Assembly (NCBI RefSeq): GCF_035916875.1
Contig: NZ_JAXUHN010000085.1
Span: forward strand, 1-64,000
Length of the DNA stretch: 64,000 bases
DNA from: Methylomicrobium sp035916875
Lineage (GTDB): Bacteria > Pseudomonadota > Gammaproteobacteria > Methylococcales > Methylomonadaceae
Reading direction: 5' to 3'
Positions 48,341 through 57,220 of the stretch are shown here, one piece after another; the first letter of the stretch is position 1, and every line of letters begins with the position of its first letter. The notes under the pieces are model-generated. The model searched no databases and was not told the DNA's origin. It worked only from the letters and a program-made list of their open reading frames with translations. The translations under genes and the position numbers were made by a program.

Positions 48341-48347
48341 GTGTAAT

Positions 48348-48806
48348 TTACTCCGAATCCCGCACCCGAGTCCCTGCGCCCTTGCCACGCTTGACTTCCG
48401 TTGCGCGCTTCTTCTGTGCGACTTTGTCGAGGATGCCGTTTACATATTTATGGCTACCGTCGGCGCCGAAACACTTGGCTAGATTGATGCCTTCGTTCAG
48501 GATCACCCGGTACGGCATGTCCGGGCGGTGTTCCAGTTCGTAAACGCCGATCCGCAATATCGCTCGTTCGACCGGATCGATCTTGTCGATCGGGCGGTCG
48601 ATAAATTCAGTCAAAAGTTGGTCTATCGTATCCAGGTTTTTCGGTACGCCGAATAATAACTCGTTGAAATAACTTTTCTGCGCATCTTTCAGGCGGCCGT
48701 CTTCGAGAAACTGGCGTTCGATTTCGCCGAGATTGTGTCCGCTCATTTGCCATTGGTACAAAGCCTGGACAGCGGCTTGGCGGGCATTGGTGCGAGCCTG
48801 GCTCAT
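48348..48806 (-). CDS. nusB: Transcription antitermination factor NusB
   Basis: 152 residues. All-helical NusB fold with RQAAVQALYQWQMSG, PVERAILRIGVYEL and VILNEGINLAKCFG followed by DGSHKYVNGILDKVA. It acts with NusE in rRNA antitermination. The ATG overlaps the ribH stop (TGATG). Confidence 0.96.
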   Translation of the reverse strand: MSQARTNARQAAVQALYQWQMSGHNLGEIERQFLEDGRLKDAQKSYFNELLFGVPKNLDTIDQLLTEFIDRPIDKIDPVERAILRIGVYELEHRPDMPYRVILNEGINLAKCFGADGSHKYVNGILDKVAQKKRATEVKRGKGAGTRVRDSE

Positions 48807-49279
48807 CAGCTATCCAGCCGGTTGAACAGACTGACCATCTCGATCGCGGACAGGGCCGCTTCGGCGCCCTTGTTGCCGGCCTTGGTGCCGGCGCGTTCGA
48901 TCGCCTGTTCGATCGTATCGACGGTCAATACGCCGAAGCTGACCGGCACGTTGTATTGCAAGGAAACGCCGGCGAGTCCTTTAACGCATTCGCCCGCGAC
49001 ATATTCGAAATGCGGCGTGCCGCCGCGAATCACTGCGCCGATCGCGATGATCGCATGATATTTTTGCGAGGCGGCGATACGCTGCGCGACCAAAGGCAAT
49101 TCGAACGCGCCGGGAGCCTTGACCAGGTGGATGTCCGCCTTATTCGCGCCATGGCGAACCAGGGTATCGATCGCGCCGGCCTCGAGTTGTTCGACGATAA
49201 AGCTATTGAAACGAGAGGCGATGATGCAAAATTTGCCGCCTTCCGCCGAGAAATTGCCTTCAAACGTGGTAATGCTCAT
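48806..49279 (-). CDS. ribH: 6,7-dimethyl-8-ribityllumazine synthase
   Basis: 157 residues. FCIIASRFNSFIVEQL, VKAPGAFELPLVAQR and AIGAVIRGGTPHFEYV are the family blocks. It condenses the DHBP product of RibBA with the pyrimidine. It heads ribH-nusB-thiL-pgpA, separated from ribBA by a terminator. Confidence 0.96.
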   Translation of the reverse strand: MSITTFEGNFSAEGGKFCIIASRFNSFIVEQLEAGAIDTLVRHGANKADIHLVKAPGAFELPLVAQRIAASQKYHAIIAIGAVIRGGTPHFEYVAGECVKGLAGVSLQYNVPVSFGVLTVDTIEQAIERAGTKAGNKGAEAALSAIEMVSLFNRLDS

Positions 49280-49364
49280 AGAAAATCCGCACTGTTAAAG
49301 TGAAATACGCAGGCAAACCGAGGCCATGCGCAACGTGTTCTCATTTACGAGAATACGCTTGTTT

Positions 49365-49390
49365 AAAAAATCCCTGCTCGCTCAGGGTTT
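49365..49390 (-). terminator. Terminator after ribBA
   Basis: On the leftward strand AAACCCTG, loop AGCGAG, CAGGGA and a T run (49365-49390). It ends the nrdR-ribD-ribE-ribBA unit 13 bp after the ribBA stop, so ribH needs read-through or its own promoter. Confidence 0.8.
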
Positions 49391-49402
49391 AAGAAGAATG
49401 AG

Positions 49403-50530
49403 CTAAGAGGGTTCGTCAGCAGGTCCGCAGCCGACATGTTCGGCAACTTCCAGGTCGAAGCCCGACAGGCCGACATATTTTTTCTGTGCGCCCAAGACTT
49501 TCAACTTGTGTACGCCAAGGTCGGCCAGAATGCGCGCGCCGGTGCCGGTCATGCGCCAGTCCGGCGCTTCGAATTCGTCGTCGTTGACGTGAATGCCGTT
49601 GTCCTGCAATTGATAGCGATGAATCAGTTCGACCAGCGATTTGGTGTCCTCGCTACGCCGGATCACGACCAGCACACCGCGCCCTGCTTCGGCGATTTTC
49701 TGCATTGCGGCGCGAATCGAAACGCTGCTGGCGTTGCGTTTGGATGCAAACAGATCGTCGAGTACATTGCGCGCATGCACCCTGACCAGCACCGGCTCGT
49801 CGCCGGACACCTGTCCCATCACCAGCGCCAGATGCAGATTGTTGTCGTTGCGGTCCTGGTAGGCATAAAGCCTGAAATCGCCGAATTCGGTCGGCAGTGC
49901 GCATTCGCTGATCCGTTCGAGGGTGTTTTCGTGCTGAATGCGGTAATGGATCAGGTCGGAGATCGTGCCGATCTTCAGCTGGTGTTCGGCGGCGAATTTT
50001 TCGAGATCGGGGCGCCTTGCCATCGTGCCGTCGTCATTCAGAATCTCGACGATCACCGCGGCCGGTTCGACGCCGGCCAGGCGCGCCAGATCGCAGCCGG
50101 CTTCGGTATGGCCGGCCCGGTTTAACACTCCACCCGATTTTGCCATCAATGGGAAGATGTGTCCGGGCTGGATCAGATCGTCCGCCTTCGCGTTCGGGGC
50201 GACCGCACATTGGACCGTGCGTGCGCGGTCGGCGGCCGAGATGCCGGTCGTGACGCCGGTCGCCGCTTCGATCGACACGGTGAAGTTGGTCGAATGCGCG
50301 GTCTTGTTTTCATTGGTCATCAACGGCAAGCGCAGCTGCTGGCAGCGTTCGCTGGTCAGCGTCAGGCAGATCAGGCCGCGGCCGTAGCGCGCCATGAAGT
50401 TGATGTCCTCGGGGCGGGTAAACGCGGCAGCCATGACCAGGTCGCCTTCGTTCTCGCGGTCCTCATCGTCCATGATGATGACCATCTTGCCCTGGCGCAA
50501 GTCTTCGATGATTTCTTCGATCGTATTCAT
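49403..50530 (-). CDS. ribBA: Bifunctional-type RibBA with degenerate GTP cyclohydrolase II domain
   Basis: 375 residues. The N-terminal DHBP synthase half (1-205) is intact: MDDEDRENEGDLVMAA, RYGRGLICL and RAGHTEAGCDLARL. The C-terminal half keeps the cyclohydrolase II fold (LPTEFGDFRLYAYQD) but lacks the zinc cysteines and catalytic segment. Where active enzymes have CLTGDVFGSLRCDCG, this one has LDDLFASKRNASSVS. It is probably DHBP synthase only, the RibBX type known in proteobacteria. A separate functional ribA must lie elsewhere. Confidence 0.9.
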   Translation of the reverse strand: MNTIEEIIEDLRQGKMVIIMDDEDRENEGDLVMAAAFTRPEDINFMARYGRGLICLTLTSERCQQLRLPLMTNENKTAHSTNFTVSIEAATGVTTGISAADRARTVQCAVAPNAKADDLIQPGHIFPLMAKSGGVLNRAGHTEAGCDLARLAGVEPAAVIVEILNDDGTMARRPDLEKFAAEHQLKIGTISDLIHYRIQHENTLERISECALPTEFGDFRLYAYQDRNDNNLHLALVMGQVSGDEPVLVRVHARNVLDDLFASKRNASSVSIRAAMQKIAEAGRGVLVVIRRSEDTKSLVELIHRYQLQDNGIHVNDDEFEAPDWRMTGTGARILADLGVHKLKVLGAQKKYVGLSGFDLEVAEHVGCGPADEPS

Positions 50531-50548
50531 GAGGGTTCCGTGAGCGTA

Positions 50549-51202
50549 TCAGCCTAAAAAACCGCTGCGCTGCAGCAGGTCGAGAGTCACCTTTTGTTCC
50601 GGTTCGGCTTTCTGGCCGAGCATCAGGCGCTCCAGATAGCGGGCCAGAAGATCGACCTCGAGATTCACGACAGTTCCGGGCGCTGCAAAACCGAGCGTGG
50701 TTTCCTTCAGCGTATGCGGCACGATGTTCACGCCGAAAACGTTGCCGTCGACCTCATTGACGGTCAGGCTGATCCCGTCGAGGCAAACCGAGCCTTTTTC
50801 GGCGATGTATTTGGCCAGCTGGTCCGGCGCCTTGAACTTGAAGCGCACCGAACGCGCATCCGGTTTTTTGTCGATCACGGTCGCGAGACCGTCGACATGG
50901 CCGCTGACGATATGGCCGCCGAGCCGGGTCGAAGGCGTCAATGCCAATTCCAGATTGACCGGCGTGCCGACCGTGGCGGATTTCAGGCTGGTGCGGGACA
51001 AGGTTTCGTTCGAGACGTCGGCGGAAAACGTATGTGGGCCGAGCGCGATCGCGGTCAGACAGACGCCGTTCACCGCGATGCTGTCGCCGAGCGCGGCGTC
51101 ATTCAGCGAAAGCTTGCCTGTGTCGATGGTCAGGCGGCAATCGCCGGCCCGTTGCTCGATCGCGGTGACTTTGCCGACTGCCAAGATGATGCCTGTGAAC
51201 AT
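50549..51202 (-). CDS. ribE: Riboflavin synthase alpha chain
   Basis: 217 residues with two lumazine-binding repeats (MFTGIILAVGKVTAIEQR; ASLSLTVNEVDG-type GISLTVNEVDGNVFGVNIVP) and NGVCLTAIAL. It dismutates the RibH product to riboflavin. The last step before RibF in the pathway. Confidence 0.95.
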   Translation of the reverse strand: MFTGIILAVGKVTAIEQRAGDCRLTIDTGKLSLNDAALGDSIAVNGVCLTAIALGPHTFSADVSNETLSRTSLKSATVGTPVNLELALTPSTRLGGHIVSGHVDGLATVIDKKPDARSVRFKFKAPDQLAKYIAEKGSVCLDGISLTVNEVDGNVFGVNIVPHTLKETTLGFAAPGTVVNLEVDLLARYLERLMLGQKAEPEQKVTLDLLQRSGFLG

Positions 51203-51233
51203 GGGAATAAGCGAATATTTATTAAAAATAACG

Positions 51234-51313
51234 GTGTAGGTGCGCTGTGCGTACCTTATCCAAGTTTGCAGAAGTCCGGCAGCTCTGGAAAGGTACGAGT
51301 TGCGTACCTACAC
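51234..51313. repeat. 24-bp imperfect inverted repeat ending in ribD
   Basis: The sequence at 51234-51257 (GTGTAGGTGCG...TACCTT) is matched by the complement of 51290-51313 (AAGGTACG...ACCTACAC) at about 20 of 24 bases around a 32-bp core. The right arm covers the ribD stop codon. The layout resembles a palindromic mobile element, and could act as a hairpin between ribD and ribE. Confidence 0.55.
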
Positions 51314-52396
51314 GGTATAGGTCAATTTCAAATCCGGCCCTACCTGCCTGACATCGGCCAGTTTCAGCATTTTCTTATCGGCCATCGATTCGATATCCGG
51401 CAGGGAGAACAAACCGCGTCCCCGGTCGCCCAATATACAGGACGCCATGTAGACAATCCATTCATCGACCAAGTTCTCGGCCAGTAATGCGCCGTTCAAG
51501 GTGGGGCCCGCTTCGACAAACAATTCGTTGATTTGCTGCCCGGCCAAATACGTCATCAGGGCATTCAAATCGATCCGGCCGTCAATCGCTTGCAAATGAT
51601 GAATTTCAAAGCCGGCGTCCTGCAATAAAGCCATTTTGTTCCGATCTTCGCTGCATGTCAAAATCAGGCTGCGCCCAGGCAGTTTCGCCAGTTGCGCGCC
51701 TGCCGGCATCCGCAACTGGGTATCCAGCACGATCCTGAGTGGTTGAAGAACGTTTTCGTCGATGCGCGCGGTCAACGCCGGGTCGTCGGCCAGCACGGTA
51801 TTGATGCCGGTCAAAATGGCGGAACTTTGCGCACGGAGCCGATGTACGTCCTGGCGGGCAGCGCCGGAGGTGATCCATTTGCTCTCGCCGGACGCGAGCG
51901 CGGTGCGCCCGTCCAGGCTCATTGCGAGCTTGCTGCGCACGAAAGGACGGCCTTGGCTCATACGTTGAATGAAGCCGCGATTCAACCGGCGCGCATCGTT
52001 TTCCAGTACGCCGCAAACGGTTTCGATGCCGGCTTCCCGGAGCCTCGCCAAGCCGTTGCCGGCTACCAGGGGATTTGGGTCCTGCATCGCCGCCACGACT
52101 TTGCTGACGCCGGCCTTGACCAAGGCATCGGCGCAGGGCGGCGTCCTGCCGTGATGGCTGCACGGTTCCAGCGTGACATAAGCGGTCGCGCCTTGGGCGT
52201 TGTCCGCGTTTTTGAGCGCCGCGATTTCGGCATGATCGTCGCCGGCCTTGACATGCCAGCCTTCACCGATAACTTGATCGCAGCGAACCAGTACGCAGCC
52301 GACGCGCGGATTCGGATGCGTGGTATAGATTCCGTTGCGGGCCAGTTGCAGAGCTCTGGCCATGTAGCGATAATCCTGAACGCTTGCGGATGCCAT
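51308..52396 (-). CDS. ribD: Riboflavin biosynthesis deaminase/reductase RibD
   Basis: 362 residues. Zinc deaminase half with HAEIAALKNA and TLEPCSHHGRTPPCADALV. Reductase half with RPFVRSKLAMSLDGRTALAS and LFVEAGPTLNGALLAE. Two successive steps of the riboflavin pathway. It begins one base after nrdR ends. Confidence 0.95.
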   Translation of the reverse strand: MASASVQDYRYMARALQLARNGIYTTHPNPRVGCVLVRCDQVIGEGWHVKAGDDHAEIAALKNADNAQGATAYVTLEPCSHHGRTPPCADALVKAGVSKVVAAMQDPNPLVAGNGLARLREAGIETVCGVLENDARRLNRGFIQRMSQGRPFVRSKLAMSLDGRTALASGESKWITSGAARQDVHRLRAQSSAILTGINTVLADDPALTARIDENVLQPLRIVLDTQLRMPAGAQLAKLPGRSLILTCSEDRNKMALLQDAGFEIHHLQAIDGRIDLNALMTYLAGQQINELFVEAGPTLNGALLAENLVDEWIVYMASCILGDRGRGLFSLPDIESMADKKMLKLADVRQVGPDLKLTYTV

Positions 52397-52849
52397 CTAT
52401 TTTTTTTGCAGATGCTTGATCATGTCGGTGAATTCGCTGACATCCTGGAAACTTCGGTAAACCGAGGCGAAGCGGACGTACGCGACATGATCGAGATGGC
52501 TCAACTCGTGCATGACTTTTTCGCCGAGTTGTTGCGCGGAAATTTCCCGGTCGCCGGAGCTCATCAATTCTTTTTTGAGACGGGTCAGCGCCACTTCGAT
52601 GTCATCGCCGCTGACCGGGCGTTTTTCGAGCGCTTTCAACATGCCTGAACGCAACTTCTTTTCGTCGAACGGCTCGCGGCTGCCATCGCGTTTGACTACG
52701 CGCGGCAGGGTCAGTTCAGCGACTTCGAAAGTCGTGAACCGTTCCTTGCAGATCGTGCATTCGCGGCGGCGGCGAACCTGGTCGCCTTCATTCGTTAATC
52801 TGGAATCCAGAACGCGCGTATCCTGCGCCGAGCAAAACGGGCATCGCAT
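52397..52849 (-). CDS. nrdR: Transcriptional repressor NrdR
   Basis: 150 residues. Zinc ribbon MRCPFCSAQDTRVLDSR with RRRECTICKERF, followed by the ATP-cone domain (VVKRDGSREPFDEKKLRSGM). NrdR represses ribonucleotide reductase genes in response to nucleotides. It heads the ribD operon, the usual gammaproteobacterial arrangement. Confidence 0.97.
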   Translation of the reverse strand: MRCPFCSAQDTRVLDSRLTNEGDQVRRRRECTICKERFTTFEVAELTLPRVVKRDGSREPFDEKKLRSGMLKALEKRPVSGDDIEVALTRLKKELMSSGDREISAQQLGEKVMHELSHLDHVAYVRFASVYRSFQDVSEFTDMIKHLQKK

Positions 52850-53247
52850 GGCTGATCTATTTAATTACGTCCGATGACTCGGGAGACGTTTCAAAACTGC
52901 CTATTGTATAACACAATCGGATAATTTGCATTGGACTTTCAGCGATTTGCGCGCGGAGGGTGGGAAAAAGCGGTTTTGATTCTGTAGGGGACTTGATTGA
53001 GTGCGCCGGATTTTGCTGTCGATTTTTCCACAGAATGAAAAACCGTGCATCTTGTCTGTTCCTGTTGCCGATTAGCCGAGATTTTGTCAATTCACTGGCG
53101 CGTACGCAATCGGCAATATATTTATATCCTGTTGATATTAAATTATAAACTTCTAATTCTAAACTGCCTGATCAATTCAGGAGCAATCCGGCTGAGGACC
53201 AAGGCGGGCGCCAATTGCGGGTGGTTATTTTCAGCTTACTCACAGAG

Positions 53248-53270
53248 TTATCCACAAAACTTGTGGATAA
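53248..53270. promoter_or_regulatory. Inverted pair of consensus DnaA boxes
   Basis: TTATCCACAA (53248-53257) and TTGTGGATAA (53261-53270) are exact complements with a three-base spacer. Each contains the canonical TTATCCACA. They are the only perfect DnaA boxes I found in the window. Confidence 0.75.
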
Positions 53271-53421
53271 CCGGGATAGCTTTTTATGCAATCAACGGGT
53301 TCCGGCAATTTTCAAAATGCCGGTAAACTTGGTGTTCGCGAGATACCTTAAGGAAAGCTCAAATTTGTAGAGGCTCAAAGGGAAATATTAGATTTTTGTA
53401 GGAAAGTCAATAAATATTTTA

Positions 53422-53427
53422 TATAAT
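53422..53427 (+). promoter_or_regulatory. Perfect -10 box upstream of the flavoprotein gene
   Basis: TATAAT at 53422-53427, about 95-100 bp before the start. No good -35 is present at 17 bp (TAGGAA), so the promoter may need an activator. Confidence 0.4.
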
Positions 53428-53527
53428 GGTGGGTTAAACCGACTCATTTGCAATTCTCATAAGAACTTACGCAGGCGAACTGTTCGCACCGTTTGGACTG
53501 TCTTGAGCTAATCAACCTTAAGTGACT

Positions 53528-56500
53528 ATGGATCAAAACGACTTTACGCTTGGAATTCCCGGCTTTACTTATCCTGATTTATACGACGCCCTGCGCCTGA
53601 ATGATTTGCTGGAAGCGTTCGATGCTTCGGTGAAACGGCATGATGCCGACTTGTTCGATCAATTTGCCGCTTACCGCCAATGTCAGGGCGAAGGCATGGC
53701 GCCCGAGGCGATTTCCGATATGCTAGTCAAGATGGGTCCTTATGTTGGGCAGTTCGTCGCGAAACTGTTCGGCGTCGAAGGCGCGCATCAAGAGCAGGCG
53801 AGAAAGATCAAGGAAGAATTCGAGACCGTTTTCACTTACAAGAATGAGGTCGTGGCGAAGCTGAACCTGGTCTTCAGGGATCAGGCGATCGCGGATTGGG
53901 ATGTTGACGGCATCAAAAACCGTTTCGAGTTGTTGATCCAGGCGGCTTTCCCCGAGGCGGCCGGGGACTCCGACGCCGAGCGCCGGGTCGCGCGCGCCGG
54001 CGCGGTGATCGGCTGCCTGTCGAGCCACTACAAGGCGGTTGCCAAGGGCAAGGAAGGCACTTATCCGGCTGCGGACGCAGCGGCCGAGCAACTGCGCGCG
54101 AAACTTGCCGCGCATGCCGAAGCCGCGCAGGCGTTTGCGGGCATCATCGCGGCGGCTGATGCGGCCGGCTTCGTCGAGGGCTTGATGGATTTGGCGCAGC
54201 GTTGGAGTTTCATTGCGCAGCATGATCCTCAGATTACCGAGCATTGGCTCAGCTTCAAGTTTCCCGATAAACGCGATTTCGAGAATTTGGTCGAACATGA
54301 CGTGGTCGACAAGGGCGAATTTTCGGTCTGGATGGGCGAACTCGCGCATCGCCGCCGCCGCGACGGTTTCAAACTGACCGATCCGCGTTTCAATGAGCGG
54401 CAATCCTTATCCGAAGTCGATCACTGCATCTATTGCCACGAGCGCGACACCGACTCCTGCTCGAAAGGCATGCGCAACAAAAAGACCAATACCTTCAAGG
54501 TTGATCCGCTTGGGGTTACCACAACCGGCTGCCCGCTCGAAGAAAAGATTTCCGAGATGCACCTGGTCAAGCGCGGCGGCGACAATATCGGCGCGCTGGC
54601 GATCATCATCGTCGACAATCCGATGTGTCCCGGCACCGGCCACCGGATTTGCAACGACTGCATGAAGGGCTGCATCTACCAAAAGACCGATCCGGTCAAC
54701 ATTCCGCAGATCGAAACCAATGTCTTAACCGACGTGTTGTTCATGCCTTACGGTTTCGAGATCTACAGCCTGCTGACGCGCTGGAATCCGCTGAACGTCA
54801 AGCGCCCGGTCATGAAACCCTATAACGGCAAGAACGTGCTGGTCGTCGGCCTCGGCCCTGCCGGTTATACGATGAGCCATTACCTCCTGAACGAAGGCTT
54901 CGGCGTGGCCGGCATCGACGGCCTGAAACTGGAGCCGTTGCCCGCAGTCTTGACCGGCGACGGCGATAGGGCGCCTCAGCCGATCGCGGATTTCCGCGTG
55001 CTTTACGAAGATTTGGACAAGCGCATCCTGGCCGGTTTCGGCGGCGTCGCCGAATACGGCATCACCGTGCGCTGGGACAAGAACTTCCTGAAAGTGATCT
55101 ACCTGACCCTGCTGCGCCGGAACGCGTTCCGCGCTTACGGCGGCGTGCGCTTCGGCGGCACGGTCACGATCGAGGACGCCTGGAAGATGGGTTTCGACCA
55201 TATCTGTATCGCCTCCGGCGCCGGCAAACCGACGATCATCGATCTGAAGAACAATCTGATGCGCGGCATCCGCAAGGCGTCCGACTTCTTGATGGCGCTG
55301 CAATTGACCGGCGCGGCGAAGTCGTCGTCGCTGGCGAACCTGCAGGTGCGTCTGCCGGCCGGCGTGATCGGCGGCGGTTTGACCGCAATCGATACCGCGA
55401 CCGAACTGATGGCGTATTATCCGGTGCAGGTCGAAAAGCTGCTCGGCCGTTATGAAACGCTGGCGGCTATCTACGGCGAAGAAACGGTCCGTAAACGCTA
55501 CGACCAGGAAGAAACGATAATTCTGGATGAGTTCCTGGGCCACGGCCGCGCGATTCGCGCCGAACGTGAGCGCGCTAAAGCCGTCGGCGGGAAGCCGAGC
55601 TTCCAGCCGCTGGTCGAAGGCTGGGGCGGCGTGACGCTGTTCTACCGTAAAGGCATGAAGGATGCGCCGGCTTACCGGCAAAACCACGAGGAAATCTCCG
55701 AAGCGCTTGAAGAAGGCATTGCGCTTGCCGAAGGCATGAGTCCGGTCAGCGCGATTCCTGACGAATACGGTCATTTGCGCGCGGTCGAGTTCGAAAAACT
55801 CGAATTCGAAGATGGCCGCTGGGTCAGCAAGAAAAAGATGGTGACAGTTCCGCTACGCAATCTGTATGTCGCGGCGGGTACCTCGCCGAACACGATCTAT
55901 CAGAGCGAGTATCCGGACACCTTCGTGATGGACAAATGGTTCTTCCAACGCTACCAGCCGGAATGGCGCGACGGCAATCTGGAATTGGTGCCGATGCATG
56001 ATGAAGTCGCGCCGAAACTCGGCTTGCCTGCGCCGTTGACCTCGTATCAACAGGACGGTAAATTCATCAGCTTCTACGGCGACAACCATCCGGTTTATGC
56101 CGGCAATGTCGTGAAGGCGATGGCAAGCGCGAAAAACGGCTATTCCTATATCGCCCAATTGTTCGCAAAGGAATTGGCGGGGCTCGATCCGTCCTTGCAA
56201 ACGCAGCGGAACGCGGAGTTAAAACAATTTTTCGCCTCTTTGGACGAAGCTTTCACCGCGACGATCGTCGCGATCAACCGCCTGACCCCGACGATCATTG
56301 AGGTGATTGTAAAGGCGCCGATGGCGGCGAGAAAATTTGAACCGGGCCAATTCTACCGTCTGCAAAATTTCGAAGCCCATGCGCCTGTCAAAGAAGGCAC
56401 CGTGCTGGCCGCCGAAGGACTGGCGCTGACGGGCGCTGAAGTCGACAAGGAAAAAGGCACGATTTCGTTGATCGCGCTCGAAATGGGCTCGTCCTCGCGG

Positions 56501-57220
56501 CTGTGCGCGACCTGGAAAGTTGGCGATCCGTTGATCCTGATGGGCGTTACCGGCACCCCGACCGAGATTCCGACCGGGCAAACGGTCTTGTTGATCGGCG
56601 GTGGCCTCGGCAATGCGGTATTGTTCTCGATCGGCAAGGCGTTGCGCAATGCCGGCAATAAGGTGATTTATTTCGCCGGCTACAAATACCGCCAGGACAT
56701 TTTCAAGGTCGAAGACATCGAGGCGGCATCCGATGTGATCATCTGGTCGGTCGATAACACCCCCGGCGCCGAAGCGTTCAAGCCGACGCGACCTCAGGAC
56801 AAGACTTTCGTCGGCAACATCCTCGAATGTATGGTCGCCTATGCGAAGGGTGAACTGGGCGCACAACCGGTTTCGCTGTCCGACGTCGATCATCTGATCG
56901 TGATAGGCTCGGACCGGATGATGGCAGCAGTCAAGGATGCGCGCTTCAATGTCTTGAAGCCTTATCTGAACAAGGTTCAGCATGCGATCGGTTCGATCAA
57001 CTCGCCGATGCAGTGCATGATGAAAGGCATCTGTGCGCAATGCTTGTGCAAGCATGTCGATGCGGAGTCCGGCAAGGAATATTTCGTGTATTCATGTTAT
57101 AACCAAGATCAGGATCTGGACAAGGTCGATTTCCCGCATCTGAATGCGCGTCTCAGGCAGAATACGGTACAGGAAAAGCTGTCGAATCTGTGGCTGGATT
57201 ATTTGCTCGGAAAGCAGTAG
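53528..57220 (+). CDS. Large FAD/NAD(P) iron-sulfur oxidoreductase: GltD/NfnB-like half fused to PyrK/NfnA-like half
   Basis: 1230 residues from the ATG at 53528 (a GTG two codons earlier is possible). Residues 1-290 are a helical region I cannot assign. Then come cysteine motifs for 4Fe-4S clusters (CIYCHERDTDSC near 300, GCPLEE near 336, CNDCMKGCIYQK near 377). Next is the FAD Rossmann VLVVGLGPAGYTM (near 438) and a second dinucleotide fold GVIGGGLTAIDTATEL (near 610). The C-terminal third is a ferredoxin-reductase type (EPGQFYRLQNFE; VLLIGGGLGNAVLF near 1020) ending in a PyrK-like 2Fe-2S set CMMKGICAQC...SCYNQ. These are the parts of NfnAB, in the order B then A on one chain. NAD(P)H/ferredoxin electron transfer is inferred; bifurcation is possible but unproven. 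Confidence 0.8.
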   Translation: MDQNDFTLGIPGFTYPDLYDALRLNDLLEAFDASVKRHDADLFDQFAAYRQCQGEGMAPEAISDMLVKMGPYVGQFVAKLFGVEGAHQEQARKIKEEFETVFTYKNEVVAKLNLVFRDQAIADWDVDGIKNRFELLIQAAFPEAAGDSDAERRVARAGAVIGCLSSHYKAVAKGKEGTYPAADAAAEQLRAKLAAHAEAAQAFAGIIAAADAAGFVEGLMDLAQRWSFIAQHDPQITEHWLSFKFPDKRDFENLVEHDVVDKGEFSVWMGELAHRRRRDGFKLTDPRFNERQSLSEVDHCIYCHERDTDSCSKGMRNKKTNTFKVDPLGVTTTGCPLEEKISEMHLVKRGGDNIGALAIIIVDNPMCPGTGHRICNDCMKGCIYQKTDPVNIPQIETNVLTDVLFMPYGFEIYSLLTRWNPLNVKRPVMKPYNGKNVLVVGLGPAGYTMSHYLLNEGFGVAGIDGLKLEPLPAVLTGDGDRAPQPIADFRVLYEDLDKRILAGFGGVAEYGITVRWDKNFLKVIYLTLLRRNAFRAYGGVRFGGTVTIEDAWKMGFDHICIASGAGKPTIIDLKNNLMRGIRKASDFLMALQLTGAAKSSSLANLQVRLPAGVIGGGLTAIDTATELMAYYPVQVEKLLGRYETLAAIYGEETVRKRYDQEETIILDEFLGHGRAIRAERERAKAVGGKPSFQPLVEGWGGVTLFYRKGMKDAPAYRQNHEEISEALEEGIALAEGMSPVSAIPDEYGHLRAVEFEKLEFEDGRWVSKKKMVTVPLRNLYVAAGTSPNTIYQSEYPDTFVMDKWFFQRYQPEWRDGNLELVPMHDEVAPKLGLPAPLTSYQQDGKFISFYGDNHPVYAGNVVKAMASAKNGYSYIAQLFAKELAGLDPSLQTQRNAELKQFFASLDEAFTATIVAINRLTPTIIEVIVKAPMAARKFEPGQFYRLQNFEAHAPVKEGTVLAAEGLALTGAEVDKEKGTISLIALEMGSSSRLCATWKVGDPLILMGVTGTPTEIPTGQTVLLIGGGLGNAVLFSIGKALRNAGNKVIYFAGYKYRQDIFKVEDIEAASDVIIWSVDNTPGAEAFKPTRPQDKTFVGNILECMVAYAKGELGAQPVSLSDVDHLIVIGSDRMMAAVKDARFNVLKPYLNKVQHAIGSINSPMQCMMKGICAQCLCKHVDAESGKEYFVYSCYNQDQDLDKVDFPHLNARLRQNTVQEKLSNLWLDYLLGKQ

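Larger units (their letters stand above)
52857..53521. other. 665-bp intergenic region with DnaA boxes
   Basis: No coding frame is supported. It contains a DnaA-box palindrome (53248-53270), a weaker box TTTTCCACA (53024-53032), AT-rich stretches (53120-53165 and 53405-53430) and a -10 box TATAAT (53422-53427). It could be a DnaA-titration or control site for the downstream flavoprotein gene. Confidence 0.5.

Noticed and set aside
51692..52648. 318-codon rightward frame opposite ribD and nrdR
   Set aside because: Crosses two real genes on the other strand and shows no domain.
54725..55774. 349-codon leftward frame opposite the Nfn-like gene
   Set aside because: Antisense shadow of a strongly supported coding region.
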